The notes: generated from the letters alone by a model not told the origin. Counted from the stretch's first letter, positions 19,636 to 34,457 are shown. The stretch is 42,033 nucleotides of DNA from Mesostigma viride (GCA_009746045.1 RPFO01000551.1:57501-99533); one strand, 5' to 3'. Made by a program: numbers and translations.

Positions 19636-22600
19636 AATTAATGATGAGGATTCAGGCTCCCATGGTGTCATCATGGCTTGTCTACGTACATGGTTGGCAT
19701 TTATGTAATTTATGAGGAGGATTCAGGCTCCCATGGTGTCTCCATGGCTGGCCTACGTACATGGTTGGCATTTATGTAATTCATGAGGAGGATTTAGGCT
19801 CCCATGGTGTCATCATGGCTGGCCTACGTACATGGATGGCATGTACTTTTTTAATGATGAGGATTCAGGCTCCCATGGTGTCATCATGGCCCGTCTACGT
19901 ACATGAATGGCATTTATGTAATTAATGATGAGGATTCAGGCTCCCATGGTGTCATCATGGCCCGTCTACGTACATGGATGGCATTTATGTAATTAATGAT
20001 GAGGATTCAGGCTCCCATGGGGTCATCATGGCTTGTCTACGTACCTGGTTGGCATTTATGTAATTAATGAGGAGGATTCAGGCTCCCATGGTGTCATCAT
20101 GGCCCGTCTACGTACATGGATGTCAAGGAATAGTAAATGATGAGGATTCAGGCTCCCATGGTGTCATCATCGCCTGTGTACGTACATGGATGGCATTTAT
20201 GTAATTAATGATGAGGATTCAGGCTCCCATGGTGTCATCATGGCTTGTCTACGTACATGGTTGGCATTTATGTAATTCATGAGGAGGATTTAGGCTCCCA
20301 TGGTGTCATCATGGCTGGCCTACGTACATGGATGGCATGTACTTTTTTAATGATGAGGATTCAGGCTCCCATGGTGTCATCATGGCCCGTCTACGTACAT
20401 GAATGGCATTTATGTAATTAATGATGAGGATTCAGGCTCCCATGGTGTCATCATGGCCCGTCTACGTACATGGATGGCATTTATGTAATTAATGATGAGG
20501 ATTCAGGCTCCCATGGTGTCATCATGGCCCGTCTACGTACATGGATGGCATTTATGTAATTAATGATGAGGATTCAGGCTCCCATGGGGTCATCATGGCT
20601 TGTCTACGTACCTGGTTGGCATTTATGTAATTAATGAGGAGGATTCAGGCTCCCATGGTGTCATCATGGCTGGCCTACGTACATGGATGTCAAAGAAAAA
20701 AAAATGATGAGGATTCAGGCTCCCATGGTGTCATCATGGCTGGCCTACGTATGTACATGGATGTCTCATTAAAAAAATGATGAGGATTCAGGCTCCCATG
20801 GTGTCATCATGGCTTGTCTACCTACATTGTTGGCATGTATGTAATTAATGATGAGGATTCAGGCTCCCATGGTGTCATCATGGCCCGTCTACGTACATGG
20901 TTGGCATTTATGTAATTAATGATGAGGATTCAGGCTCCCATGGTGTCATCATGGCCTGTCTACGTACATGGATGGCATGTATGTATTTAATGATGAGGAT
21001 TCAGGCTCCCATGGTGTCATCATGGCTGGCCTACGTACATGGATGTCTCAGAAAAAAATGATGAGGATTCAGGCTCCCATGGTGTCATCATGGCTGGCCT
21101 ACGTACATGGATGTCTCATAAAATAAATGATGAGGATTCAGGCTCCCGTGGTGTCATTATGGCCCGTCTACGTGTTGTTGGCATGTATGAAATTAATGAT
21201 GAGGATTCAGGCTCCCATAGTGTCATCATGGCTGGCCTACGTACATGGTTGGCATTTATGTATTTAATGATGAGGATTCAGGCTCCCATGGTGTCATCAT
21301 TGCCCGTGTATGTACATGGTTGGCATTTATGTAGTTAATGATGAGGATTCAGGCTCCATTGGTGTCATCATGGCCCGTCTACGTACATGGGTGGCATTTA
21401 TGTATTTAATGATGAGGATTTAGGCTCCCATGGGGTCATCATGGCTTGTCTACGTACCTGGTTGGCATTTATGTAATTAATGAGGAGGATTCAGGCTCCC
21501 ATGGTGTCATCATGGCTGGCCTACGTACATGGATGTCAAAGAAAAAAAAATGATGAGGATTCAGGCTCCCATGGTGTCATCATGGCTGGCCTACGTATGT
21601 ACATGGATGTCTCATTAAAAAAATGATGAGGATTCAGGCTCCCATGGTGTCATCATGGCTTGTCTACCTACATTGTTGGCATGTATGTAATTAATGATGA
21701 GGATTCAGGCTCCCATGGTGTCATCATGGCCCGTCTACGTACATGGATGTCAAAGAAAAAAAAATGACGAGGATTCAGGCTCCCATGGTGTCATCATGGC
21801 TGGCCTACGTACATGGATGTCTCATAAAAAAAATGATGAGGATTCAGGCTCCCATGGTGTCATCATGGCCCGTCTACGTACATGGTTGGCATTTATGTAA
21901 TTAATGATGAGGATTCAGGCTCCCATGGTGTCATCATGGCTTGTCTACGTACCTGGTTGGCATTTATGTAATTAATGAGGAGGATTCAGGCTCCCATGGT
22001 GTCATCATGGCCCGTCTACGTACATGGATGTCAAGGAATAGTAAATGATGAGGATTCAGGCTCCCATGGTGTCATCATCGCCTGTGTACGTACATGGATG
22101 GCATTTATGTAATTAATGATGAGGATTCAGGCTCCCATGGTGTCATCATGGCTTGTCTACGTACATGGTTGGCATTTATGTAATTCATGAGGAGGATTTA
22201 GGCTCCCATGGTGTCATCATGGCTGGCCTACGTACATGGATGGCATGTACTTTTTTAATGATGAGGATTCAGGCTCCCATGGTGTCATCATGGCCCGTCT
22301 ACGTACATGAATGGCATTTATGTAATTAATGATGAGGATTCAGGCTCCCATGGTGTCATCATGGCCCGTCTACGTACATGGATGGCATTTATGTAATTAA
22401 TGATGAGGATTCAGGCTCCCATGGTGTCATCATGGCCCGTCTACGTACATGGATGGCATTTATGTAATTAATGATGAGGATTCAGGCTCCCATGGGGTCA
22501 TCATGGCTTGTCTACGTACCTGGTTGGCATTTATGTAATTAATGAGGAGGATTCAGGCTCCCATGGTGTCATCATGGCTGGCCTACGTACATGGATGTCA

Positions 22601-25600
22601 AAGAAAAAAAAATGATGAGGATTCAGGCTCCCATGGTGTCATCATGGCTGGCCTACGTATGTACATGGATGTCTCATTAAAAAAATGATGAGGATTCAGG
22701 CTCCCATGGTGTCATCATGGCTTGTCTACCTACATTGTTGGCATGTATGTAATTAATGATGAGGATTCAGGCTCCCATGGTGTCATCATGGCCCGTCTAC
22801 GTACATGGATGGCATTTATGTAATTAATGATGAGGATTCAGGCTCCCATGGGGTCATCATGGCTTGTCTACGTACCTGGTTGGCATTTATGTAATTAATG
22901 AGGAGGATTCAGGCTCCCATGGTGTCATCATGGCTGGCCTACGTACATGGATGTCAAAGAAAAAAAAATGATGAGGATTCAGGCTCCCAATTGGTTTCAT
23001 CATGGCTGGCCTACGTATGTACATGGATGTCTCATTAAAAAAATGATGAGGATTCAGGCTCCCATGGTGTCATCATGGCTTGTCTACCTACATTGTTGGC
23101 ATGTATGTAATTAATGATGAGGATTCAGGCTCCCATGGTGTCATCATGGCCCGTCTACGTACATGGTTGGCATTTATGTAATTAATGATGAGGATTCAGG
23201 CTCCCATGGTGTCATCATGGCCTGTCTACGTACATGGATGGCATGTATGTATTTAATGATGAGGATTCAGGCTCCCATGGTGTCATCATGGCTGGCCTAC
23301 GTACATGGATGTCTCAGAAAAAAATGATGAGGATTCAGGCTCCCATGGTGTCATCATGGCTGGCCTACGTACATGGATGTCTCATAAAATAAATGATGAG
23401 GATTCAGGCTCCCGTGGTGTCATTATGGCCCGTCTACGTGTTGTTGGCATGTATGAAATTAATGATGAGGATTCAGGCTCCCATAGTGTCATCATGGCTG
23501 GCCTACGTACATGGTTGGCATTTATGTATTTAATGATGAGGATTCAGGCTCCCATGGTGTCATCATTGCCCGTGTATGTACATGGTTGGCATTTATGTAA
23601 TTAATGATGAGGATTCAGGCTCCATTGGTGTCATCATGGCCCGTCTACGTACATGGGTGGCATTTATGTATTTAATGATGAGGATTTAGGCTCCCATGGG
23701 GTCATCATGGCTTGTCTACGTACCTGGTTGGCATTTATGTAATTAATGAGGAGGATTCAGGCTCCCATGGTGTCATCATGGCTGGCCTACGTACATGGAT
23801 GTCAAAGAAAAAAAAATGATGAGGATTCAGGCTCCCATGGTGTCATCATGGCTGGCCTACGTATGTACATGGATGTCTCATTAAAAAAATGATGAGGATT
23901 CAGGCTCCCATGGTGTCATCATGGCTTGTCTACCTACATTGTTGGCATGTATGTAATTAATGATGAGGATTCAGGCTCCCATGGTGTCATCATGGCCCGT
24001 CTACGTACATGGATGTCAAAGAAAAAAAATGACGAGGATTCAGGCTCCCATGGTGTCATCATGGCTGGCCTACGTACATGGATGTCTCATAAAAAAAATG
24101 ATGAGGATTCAGGCTCCCATGGTGTCATCATGGCCCGTCTACGTACATGGTTGGCATTTATGTAATTAATGATGAGGATTCAGGCTCCCATGGTGTCATC
24201 ATGGCCCGTCTACGTACATGGTTGGCATTTATGTAATTAATGAGGAGGATTCAGGCTCCCATGGTGTCATCATGGCCCGTCTACGTACATGGATGTCAAG
24301 GAATAGTAAATGATGAGGATTCAGGCTCCCATGGTGTCATCATCGCCTGTGTACGTACATGGATGGCATTTATGTAATTAATGATGAGGATTCAGGCTCC
24401 CATGGTGTCATCATGGCTTGTCTACGTACATGGTTGGCATTTATGTAATTCATGAGGAGGATTTAGGCTCCCATGGTGTCATCATGGCTGGCCTACGTAC
24501 ATGGATGGCATGTACTTTTTTAATGATGAGGATTCAGGCTCCCATGGTGTCATCATGGCCCGTCTACGTACATGAATGGCATTTATGTAATTAATGATGA
24601 GGATTCAGGCTCCCATGGTGTCATCATGGCCCGTCTACGTACATGGATGGCATTTATGTAATTAATGATGAGGATTCAGGCTCCCATGGTGTCATCATGG
24701 CCCGTCTACGTACATGGATGGCATTTATGTAATTAATGATGAGGATTCAGGCTCCCATGGGGTCATCATGGCTTGTCTACGTACCTGGTTGGCATTTATG
24801 TAATTAATGAGGAGGATTCAGGCTCCCATGGTGTCATCATGGCTGGCCTACGTACATGGATGTCAAAGAAAAAAAAATGATGAGGATTCAGGCTCCCATG
24901 GTGTCATCATGGCTGGCCTACGTATGTACATGGATGTCTCATTAAAAAAATGATGAGGATTCAGGCTCCCATGGTGTCATCATGGCTTGTCTACCTACAT
25001 TGTTGGCATGTATGTAATTAATGATGAGGATTCAGGCTCCCATGGTGTCATCATGGCCCGTCTACGTACATGGTTGGCATTTATGTAATTAATGATGAGG
25101 ATTCAGGCTCCCATGGTGTCATCATGGCCTGTCTACGTACATGGATGGCATGTATGTATTTAATGATGAGGATTCAGGCTCCCATGGTGTCATCATGGCT
25201 GGCCTACGTACATGGATGTCTCAGAAAAAAATGATGAGGATTCAGGCTCCCATGGTGTCATCATGGCTGGCCTACGTACATGGATGTCTCATAAAATAAA
25301 TGATGAGGATTCAGGCTCCCGTGGTGTCATTATGGCCCGTCTACGTGTTGTTGGCATGTATGAAATTAATGATGAGGATTCAGGCTCCCATAGTGTCATC
25401 ATGGCTGGCCTACGTACATGGTTGGCATTTATGTATTTAATGATGAGGATTCAGGCTCCCATGGTGTCATCATTGCCCGTGTATGTACATGGTTGGCATT
25501 TATGTAATTAATGATGAGGATTCAGGCTCCATTGGTGTCATCATGGCCCGTCTACGTACATGGGTGGCATTTATGTATTTAATGATGAGGATTTAGGCTC

Positions 25601-28600
25601 CCATGGGGTCATCATGGCTTGTCTACGTACCTGGTTGGCATTTATGTAATTAATGAGGAGGATTCAGGCTCCCATGGTGTCATCATGGCTGGCCTACGTA
25701 CATGGATGTCAAAGAAAAAAAAATGATGAGGATTCAGGCTCCCATGGTGTCATCATGGCTGGCCTACGTATGTACATGGATGTCTCATTAAAAAAATGAT
25801 GAGGATTCAGGCTCCCATGGTGTCATCATGGCTTGTCTACCTACATTGTTGGCATGTATGTAATTAATGATGAGGATTCAGGCTCCCATGGTGTCATCAT
25901 GGCCCGTCTACGTACATGGATGTCAAAGAAAAAAAAATGACGAGGATTCAGGCTCCCATGGTGTCATCATGGCTGGCCTACGTACATGGATGTCTCATAA
26001 AAAAAATGATGAGGATTCAGGCTCCCATGGTGTCATCATGGCCCGTCTACGTACATGGTTGGCATTTATGTAATTAATGATGAGGATTCAGGCTCCCATG
26101 GTGTCATCATGGCCCGTCTACGTACATGGTTGGCATTTATGTAATTAATGAGGAGGATTCAGGCTCCCATGGTGTCATCATGGCCCGTCTACGTACATGG
26201 ATGTCAAGGAATAGTAAATGATGAGGATTCAGGCTCCCATGGTGTCATCATCGCCTGTGTACGTACATGGATGGCATTTATGTAATTAATGATGAGGATT
26301 CAGGCTCCCATGGTGTCATCATGGCTTGTCTACGTACATGGTTGGCATTTATGTAATTCATGAGGAGGATTTAGGCTCCCATGGTGTCATCATGGCTGGC
26401 CTACGTACATGGATGGCATGTACTTTTTTAATGATGAGGATTCAGGCTCCCATGGTGTCATCATGGCCCGTCTACGTACATGAATGGCATTTATGTAATT
26501 AATGATGAGGATTCAGGCTCCCATGGTGTCATCATGGCCCGTCTACGTACATGGATGGCATTTATGTAATTAATGATGAGGATTCAGGCTCCCATGGTGT
26601 CATCATGGCCCGTCTACGTACATGGATGGCATTTATGTAATTAATGATGAGGATTCAGGCTCCCATGGGGTCATCATGGCTTGTCTACGTACCTGGTTGG
26701 CATTTATGTAATTAATGAGGAGGATTCAGGCTCCCATGGTGTCATCATGGCTGGCCTACGTACATGGATGTCAAAGAAAAAAAAATGATGAGGATTCAGG
26801 CTCCCATGGTGTCATCATGGCTGGCCTACGTATGTACATGGATGTCTCATTAAAAAAATGATGAGGATTCAGGCTCCCATGGTGTCATCATGGCTTGTCT
26901 ACCTACATTGTTGGCATGTATGTAATTAATGATGAGGATTCAGGCTCCCATGGTGTCATCATGGCCCGTCTACGTACATGGTTGGCATTTATGTAATTAA
27001 TGATGAGGATTCAGGCTCCCATGGTGTCATCATGGCCTGTCTACGTACATGGATGGCATGTATGTATTTAATGATGAGGATTCAGGCTCCCATGGTGTCA
27101 TCATGGCTGGCCTACGTACATGGATGTCTCAGAAAAAAATGATGAGGATTCAGGCTCCCATGGTGTCATCATGGCTGGCCTACGTACATGGATGTCTCAT
27201 AAAATAAATGATGAGGATTCAGGCTCCCGTGGTGTCATTATGGCCCGTCTACGTGTTGTTGGCATGTATGAAATTAATGATGAGGATTCAGGCTCCCATA
27301 GTGTCATCATGGCTGGCCTACGTACATGGTTGGCATTTATGTATTTAATGATGAGGATTCAGGCTCCCATGGTGTCATCATTGCCCGTGTATGTACATGG
27401 TTGGCATTTATGTAATTAATGATGAGGATTCAGGCTCCATTGGTGTCATCATGGCCCGTCTACGTACATGGGTGGCATTTATGTATTTAATGATGAGGAT
27501 TTAGGCTCCCATGGGGTCATCATGGCTTGTCTACGTACCTGGTTGGCATTTATGTAATTAATGAGGAGGATTCAGGCTCCCATGGTGTCATCATGGCTGG
27601 CCTACGTACATGGATGTCAAAGAAAAAAAAATGATGAGGATTCAGGCTCCCATGGTGTCATCATGGCTGGCCTACGTATGTACATGGATGTCTCATTAAA
27701 AAAATGATGAGGATTCAGGCTCCCATGGTGTCATCATGGCTTGTCTACCTACATTGTTGGCATGTATGTAATTAATGATGAGGATTCAGGCTCCCATGGT
27801 GTCATCATGGCCCGTCTACGTACATGGATGTCAAAGAAAAAAAAATGACGAGGATTCAGGCTCCCATGGTGTCATCATGGCTGGCCTACGTACATGGATG
27901 TCTCATAAAAAAAATGATGAGGATTCAGGCTCCCATGGTGTCATCATGGCCCGTCTACGTACATGGTTGGCATTTATGTAATTAATGATGAGGATTCAGG
28001 CTCCCATGGTGTCATCATGGCTTGTCTACGTACCTGGTTGGCATTTATGTAATTAATGAGGAGGATTCAGGCTCCCATGGTGTCATCATGGCCCGTCTAC
28101 GTACATGGATGTCAAGGAATAGTAAATGATGAGGATTCAGGCTCCCATGGTGTCATCATCGCCTGTGTACGTACATGGATGGCATTTATGTAATTAATGA
28201 TGAGGATTCAGGCTCCCATGGTGTCATCATGGCTTGTCTACGTACATGGTTGGCATTTATGTAATTCATGAGGAGGATTTAGGCTCCCATGGTGTCATCA
28301 TGGCTGGCCTACGTACATGGATGGCATGTACTTTTTTAATGATGAGGATTCAGGCTCCCATGGTGTCATCATGGCCCGTCTACGTACATGAATGGCATTT
28401 ATGTAATTAATGATGAGGATTCAGGCTCCCATGGTGTCATCATGGCCCGTCTACGTACATGGATGGCATTTATGTAATTAATGATGAGGATTCAGGCTCC
28501 CATGGTGTCATCATGGCCCGTCTACGTACATGGATGGCATTTATGTAATTAATGATGAGGATTCAGGCTCCCATGGGGTCATCATGGCTTGTCTACGTAC

Positions 28601-31600
28601 CTGGTTGGCATTTATGTAATTAATGAGGAGGATTCAGGCTCCCATGGTGTCATCATGGCTGGCCTACGTACATGGATGTCAAAGAAAAAAAAATGATGAG
28701 GATTCAGGCTCCCATGGTGTCATCATGGCTGGCCTACGTATGTACATGGATGTCTCATTAAAAAAATGATGAGGATTCAGGCTCCCATGGTGTCATCATG
28801 GCTTGTCTACCTACATTGTTGGCATGTATGTAATTAATGATGAGGATTCAGGCTCCCATGGTGTCATCATGGCCCGTCTACGTACATGGTTGGCATTTAT
28901 GTAATTAATGATGAGGATTCAGGCTCCCATGGTGTCATCATGGCCTGTCTACGTACATGGATGGCATGTATGTATTTAATGATGAGGATTCAGGCTCCCA
29001 TGGTGTCATCATGGCTGGCCTACGTACATGGATGTCTCAGAAAAAAATGATGAGGATTCAGGCTCCCATGGTGTCATCATGGCTGGCCTACGTACATGGA
29101 TGTCTCATAAAATAAATGATGAGGATTCAGGCTCCCGTGGTGTCATTATGGCCCGTCTACGTGTTGTTGGCATGTATGAAATTAATGATGAGGATTCAGG
29201 CTCCCATAGTGTCATCATGGCTGGCCTACGTACATGGTTGGCATTTATGTATTTAATGATGAGGATTCAGGCTCCCATGGTGTCATCATTGCCCGTGTAT
29301 GTACATGGTTGGCATTTATGTAATTAATGATGAGGATTCAGGCTCCATTGGTGTCATCATGGCCCGTCTACGTACATGGGTGGCATTTATGTATTTAATG
29401 ATGAGGATTTAGGCTCCCATGGGTCATCATGGCTTGTCTACGTACCTGGTTGGCATTTATGTAATTAATGAGGAGGATTCAGGCTCCCATGGTGTCATCA
29501 TGGCTGGCCTACGTACATGGATGTCAAAGAAAAAAAAATGATGAGGATTCAGGCTCCCATGGTGTCATCATGGCTGGCCTACGTATGTACATGGATGTCT
29601 CATTAAAAAAATGATGAGGATTCAGGCTCCCATGGTGTCATCATGGCTTGTCTACCTACATTGTTGGCATGTATGTAATTAATGATGAGGATTCAGGCTC
29701 CCATGGTGTCATCATGGCCCGTCTACGTACATGGATGTCAAAGAAAAAAAAATGACGAGGATTCAGGCTCCCATGGTGTCATCATGGCTGGCCTACGTAC
29801 ATGGATGTCTCATAAAAAAAATGATGAGGATTCAGGCTCCCATGGTGTCATCATGGCCCGTCTACGTACATGGTTGGCATTTATGTAATTAATGATGAGG
29901 ATTCAGGCTCCCATGGTGTCATCATGGCTTGTCTACGTACCTGGTTGGCATTTATGTAATTAATGAGGAGGATTCAGGCTCCCATGGTGTCATCATGGCC
30001 CGTCTACGTACATGGATGTCAAGGAATAGTAAATGATGAGGATTCAGGCTCCCATGGTGTCATCATCGCCTGTGTACGTACATGGATGGCATTTATGTAA
30101 TTAATGATGAGGATTCAGGCTCCCATGGTGTCATCATGGCTTGTCTACGTACATGGTTGGCATTTATGTAATTCATGAGGAGGATTTAGGCTCCCATGGT
30201 GTCATCATGGCTGGCCTACGTACATGGATGGCATGTACTTTTTTAATGATGAGGATTCAGGCTCCCATGGTGTCATCATGGCCCGTCTACGTACATGAAT
30301 GGCATTTATGTAATTAATGATGAGGATTCAGGCTCCCATGGTGTCATCATGGCCCGTCTACGTACATGGATGGCATTTATGTAATTAATGATGAGGATTC
30401 AGGCTCCCATGGTGTCATCATGGCCCGTCTACGTACATGGATGGCATTTATGTAATTAATGATGAGGATTCAGGCTCCCATGGGGTCATCATGGCTTGTC
30501 TACGTACCTGGTTGGCATTTATGTAATTAATGAGGAGGATTCAGGCTCCCATGGTGTCATCATGGCTGGCCTACGTACATGGATGTCAAAGAAAAAAAAA
30601 TGATGAGGATTCAGGCTCCCATGGTGTCATCATGGCTGGCCTACGTATGTACATGGATGTCTCATTAAAAAAATGATGAGGATTCAGGCTCCCATGGTGT
30701 CATCATGGCTTGTCTACCTACATTGTTGGCATGTATGTAATTAATGATGAGGATTCAGGCTCCCATGGTGTCATCATGGCCCGTCTACGTACATGGTTGG
30801 CATTTATGTAATTAATGATGAGGATTCAGGCTCCCATGGTGTCATCATGGCCTGTCTACGTACATGGATGGCATGTATGTATTTAATGATGAGGATTCAG
30901 GCTCCCATGGTGTCATCATGGCTGGCCTACGTACATGGATGTCTCAGAAAAAAATGATGAGGATTCAGGCTCCCATGGTGTCATCATGGCTGGCCTACGT
31001 ACATGGATGTCTCATAAAATAAATGATGAGGATTCAGGCTCCCGTGGTGTCATTATGGCCCGTCTACGTGTTGTTGGCATGTATGAAATTAATGATGAGG
31101 ATTCAGGCTCCCATAGTGTCATCATGGCTGGCCTACGTACATGGTTGGCATTTATGTATTTAATGATGAGGATTCAGGCTCCCATGGTGTCATCATTGCC
31201 CGTGTATGTACATGGTTGGCATTTATGTAATTAATGATGAGGATTCAGGCTCCATTGGTGTCATCATGGCCCGTCTACGTACATGGGTGGCATTTATGTA
31301 TTTAATGATGAGGATTTAGGCTCCCATGGGGTCATCATGGCTTGTCTACGTACCTGGTTGGCATTTATGTAATTAATGAGGAGGATTCAGGCTCCCATGG
31401 TGTCATCATGGCTGGCCTACGTACATGGATGTCAAAGAAAAAAAAATGATGAGGATTCAGGCTCCCATGGTGTCATCATGGCTGGCCTACGTATGTACAT
31501 GGATGTCTCATTAAAAAAATGATGAGGATTCAGGCTCCCATGGTGTCATCATGGCTTGTCTACCTACATTGTTGGCATGTATGTAATTAATGATGAGGAT

Positions 31601-33404
31601 TCAGGCTCCCATGGTGTCATCATGGCCCGTCTACGTACATGGATGTCAAAGAAAAAAAAATGACGAGGATTCAGGCTCCCATGGTGTCATCATGGCTGGC
31701 CTACGTACATGGATGTCTCATAAAAAAAATGATGAGGATTCAGGCTCCCATGGTGTCATCATGGCCCGTCTACGTACATGGTTGGCATTTATGTAATTAA
31801 TGATGAGGATTCAGGCTCCCATGGTGTCATCATGGCTTGTCTACGTACCTGGTTGGCATTTATGTAATTAATGAGGAGGATTCAGGCTCCCATGGTGTCA
31901 TCATGGCCCGTCTACGTACATGGATGTCAAGGAATAGTAAATGATGAGGATTCAGGCTCCCATGGTGTCATCATCGCCTGTGTACGTACATGGATGGCAT
32001 TTATGTAATTAATGATGAGGATTCAGGCTCCCATGGTGTCATCATGGCTTGTCTACGTACATGGTTGGCATTTATGTAATTCATGAGGAGGATTTAGGCT
32101 CCCATGGTGTCATCATGGCTGGCCTACGTACATGGATGGCATGTACTTTTTAATGATGAGGATTCAGGCTCCCATGGTGTCATCATGGCCCGTCTACGTA
32201 CATGAATGGCATTTATGTAATTAATGATGAGGATTCAAGCTCCCATGGTGTCATCATGGCCCGTCTACGTACATGGATGGCATTTATGTAATTAATGATG
32301 AGGATTCAGGCTCCCATGGTGTCATCATGGCCCGTCTACGTACATGGATGGCATTTATGTAATTAATGATGAGGATTCAGGCTCCCATGGGGTCATCATG
32401 GCTTGTCTACGTACCTGGTTGGCATTTATGTAATTAATGAGGAGGATTCAGGCTCCCATGGTGTCATCATGGCTGGCCTACGTACATGGATGTCAAAGAA
32501 AAAAAAATGATGAGGATTCAGGCTCCCATGGTGTCATCATGGCTGGCCTACGTATGTACATGGATGTCTCATTAAAAAAATGATGAGGATTCAGGCTCCC
32601 ATGGTGTCATCATGGCTTGTCTACCTACATTGTTGGCATGTATGTAATTAATGATGAGGATTCAGGCTCCCATGGTGTCATCATGGCCCGTCTACGTACA
32701 TGGATGTCAAAGAAAAAAAAATGACGAGGATTCAGGCTCCCATGGTGTCATCATGGCTGGCCTACGTACATGGATGTCTCATAAAAAAAATGATGAGGAT
32801 TCAGGCTCCCATGGTGTCATCATGGCCCGTCTACGTACATGGTTGGCATTTATGTAATTAATGATGAGGATTCAGGCTCCCATGGTGTCATCATGGCCTG
32901 TCTACGTACATGGATGGCATGTATGTATTTAATGATGAGGATTCAGGCTCCCATGGTGTCATCATGGCTGGCCTACGTACATGGATGTCTCAGAAAAAAA
33001 ATGATGAGGATTCAGGCTCCCATGGTGTCATCATGGCTGGCCTACGTACATGGATGTCTCATAAAATAAATGATGAGGATTCAGGCTCCCGTGGTGTCAT
33101 TATGGCCCGTCTACGTGTTGTTGGCATGTATGAAATTAATGATGAGGATTCAGGCTCCCATAGTGTCATCATGGCTGGCCTACGTACATGGTTGGCATTT
33201 ATGTATTTAATAATGAGGATTCAGGCTCCCATGGTGTCATCATTGCCCGTGTATGTACATGGTTGGCATTTATGTAATTAATGATGAGGATTCAGGCTCC
33301 ATTGGTGTCATCATGGCCCGTCTACGTACATGGGTGGCATTTATGTATTTAATGATGAGGATTTAGGCTCCCATGGGGTCATCATGGCTTGTCTACGTAC
33401 ATGG
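19636..33404 (+). repeat. ~71-bp satellite, right half, organised as a 1908-bp higher-order repeat
   Basis: About 193 monomers in the opposite orientation. The marker variant ATGTACTTTTTTAATG recurs at 19841, 20337, 22245, 24510, 26418, 28326, 30233 and 32141 (last copy one T shorter). Spacings are 496, 1908, 2265, 1908, 1908, 1907 and 1908, so ~27 monomers form a higher-order unit. One unit is expanded by ~357 bp (five monomers). A second marker block spaced 1908 elsewhere is spaced 1061 at the end (31590 to 32651), i.e. ~12 monomers missing. Units are nearly identical. Confidence 0.95.
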
Positions 33405-33675
33405 AGTCATATTGATTCATGGAACAATGAGATACCATTCTTAATTGAAAATTGTTCTTGATACTTTCACATGCATGCCCGGAATCGTGAATTTGTGCGG
33501 GTTTCCATGATGACAATCCTCATTGAATTCTTGAGCACACAATATTGAGCAATTTAGGGGCACTTCGGCAATGTTGACCATTTTCATTCATGATAAAATT
33601 AACATTATGCAATAAATACATATTCCACTCATTTTAATAAACCATGCAAAAACTTTACAAGCACGCTCAAGCTAG

Positions 33676-33823
33676 GGGTGGGCTGGCATGCACGCGTGGG
33701 TGTGGGGGTGGGCTGGCATGCATGCGTGGGTGTGGGGGGGCCGGGGCCGGGGCTAGCATGCATGCGTGGGTGTGGGGGTGGGCTAGCATGCATGCGTGGG
33801 TGTGGGGGGGGGCTAGCACGCCC
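33676..33823 (-). repeat. 27-28-bp minisatellite in right arm (short allele)
   Basis: Reverse complement of the left-arm minisatellite, ~5-6 copies, one with a GGGGCCGGGGCCGGGG interruption at ~33737-33752. Confidence 0.93.
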
Positions 33824-34033
33824 CACCCCTCCATCGGCACAGCCAGCCTTGTGAGTCTACCCTTAACAACAAGGCTGGTAGGACGACACGCCTGAGCAGC
33901 ATATGTCATGCCTATCTCAGGCTAATAATGTGTGATTTTGTGCCAACAACCAAGTTGTTCCACCCAACAACACATTATAAACCCTCTTCCAAAATGCCCA
34001 ACAAGCCGGACACGTGGAGGACCACACACGCAG

Positions 34034-34042
34034 TATATAAAG
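34034..34042 (+). promoter_or_regulatory. TATA-like box facing outward, right arm
   Basis: TATATAAAG in an otherwise mixed-composition stretch, mirrored at 13929-13937 on the minus strand. Both point away from the satellite towards the arm open frames. Promoter function is only suggested by the motif and its conservation in both arms. Confidence 0.35.
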
Positions 34043-34457
34043 AGAAAATAAGCTGACTTTTTATCCAGCCAACCTGTGGCTAGCTGCTCTGGTTAGCATG
34101 ACAAATGCTAACATTTACTCAGTGGGAAAGGTGAAGAGACCATTGGAACAGCCTACCTGACGCATGTGCCACCAAAGCATTGTGTCCCGCAAAATGCACA
34201 CTGCCTCCTTTCTAACAAGCACGAGCCGCTCTCTTTAGGAGACAGGTGCCAGCTCGTCAGTGTCTGGGGAAAATGATGCCGCTGCTTAGGAAGACCGCGT
34301 GAATTTCCTCGAACACAACTGTCTATAAAGCAAAAGAAATTTCAGAGAAGCATGGAAATAAAAGCATTACACCTTCCCGACAGGTTGTGGGCCACGCGCT
34401 GCAGCAAGCCAGCCACGTCACAGACGAACTTGCTTAAAAACATCCAGGAATCCAGCG

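Noticed and set aside
14873-33281. Repeated 68-241-codon frames with NDEDSGSHGV / RIQAPMVSSW / VHGW peptides
   Set aside because: The ~71-bp monomer (not a multiple of 3) cycles the same DNA through all frames; stops vary with linker type. Satellite, not genes.
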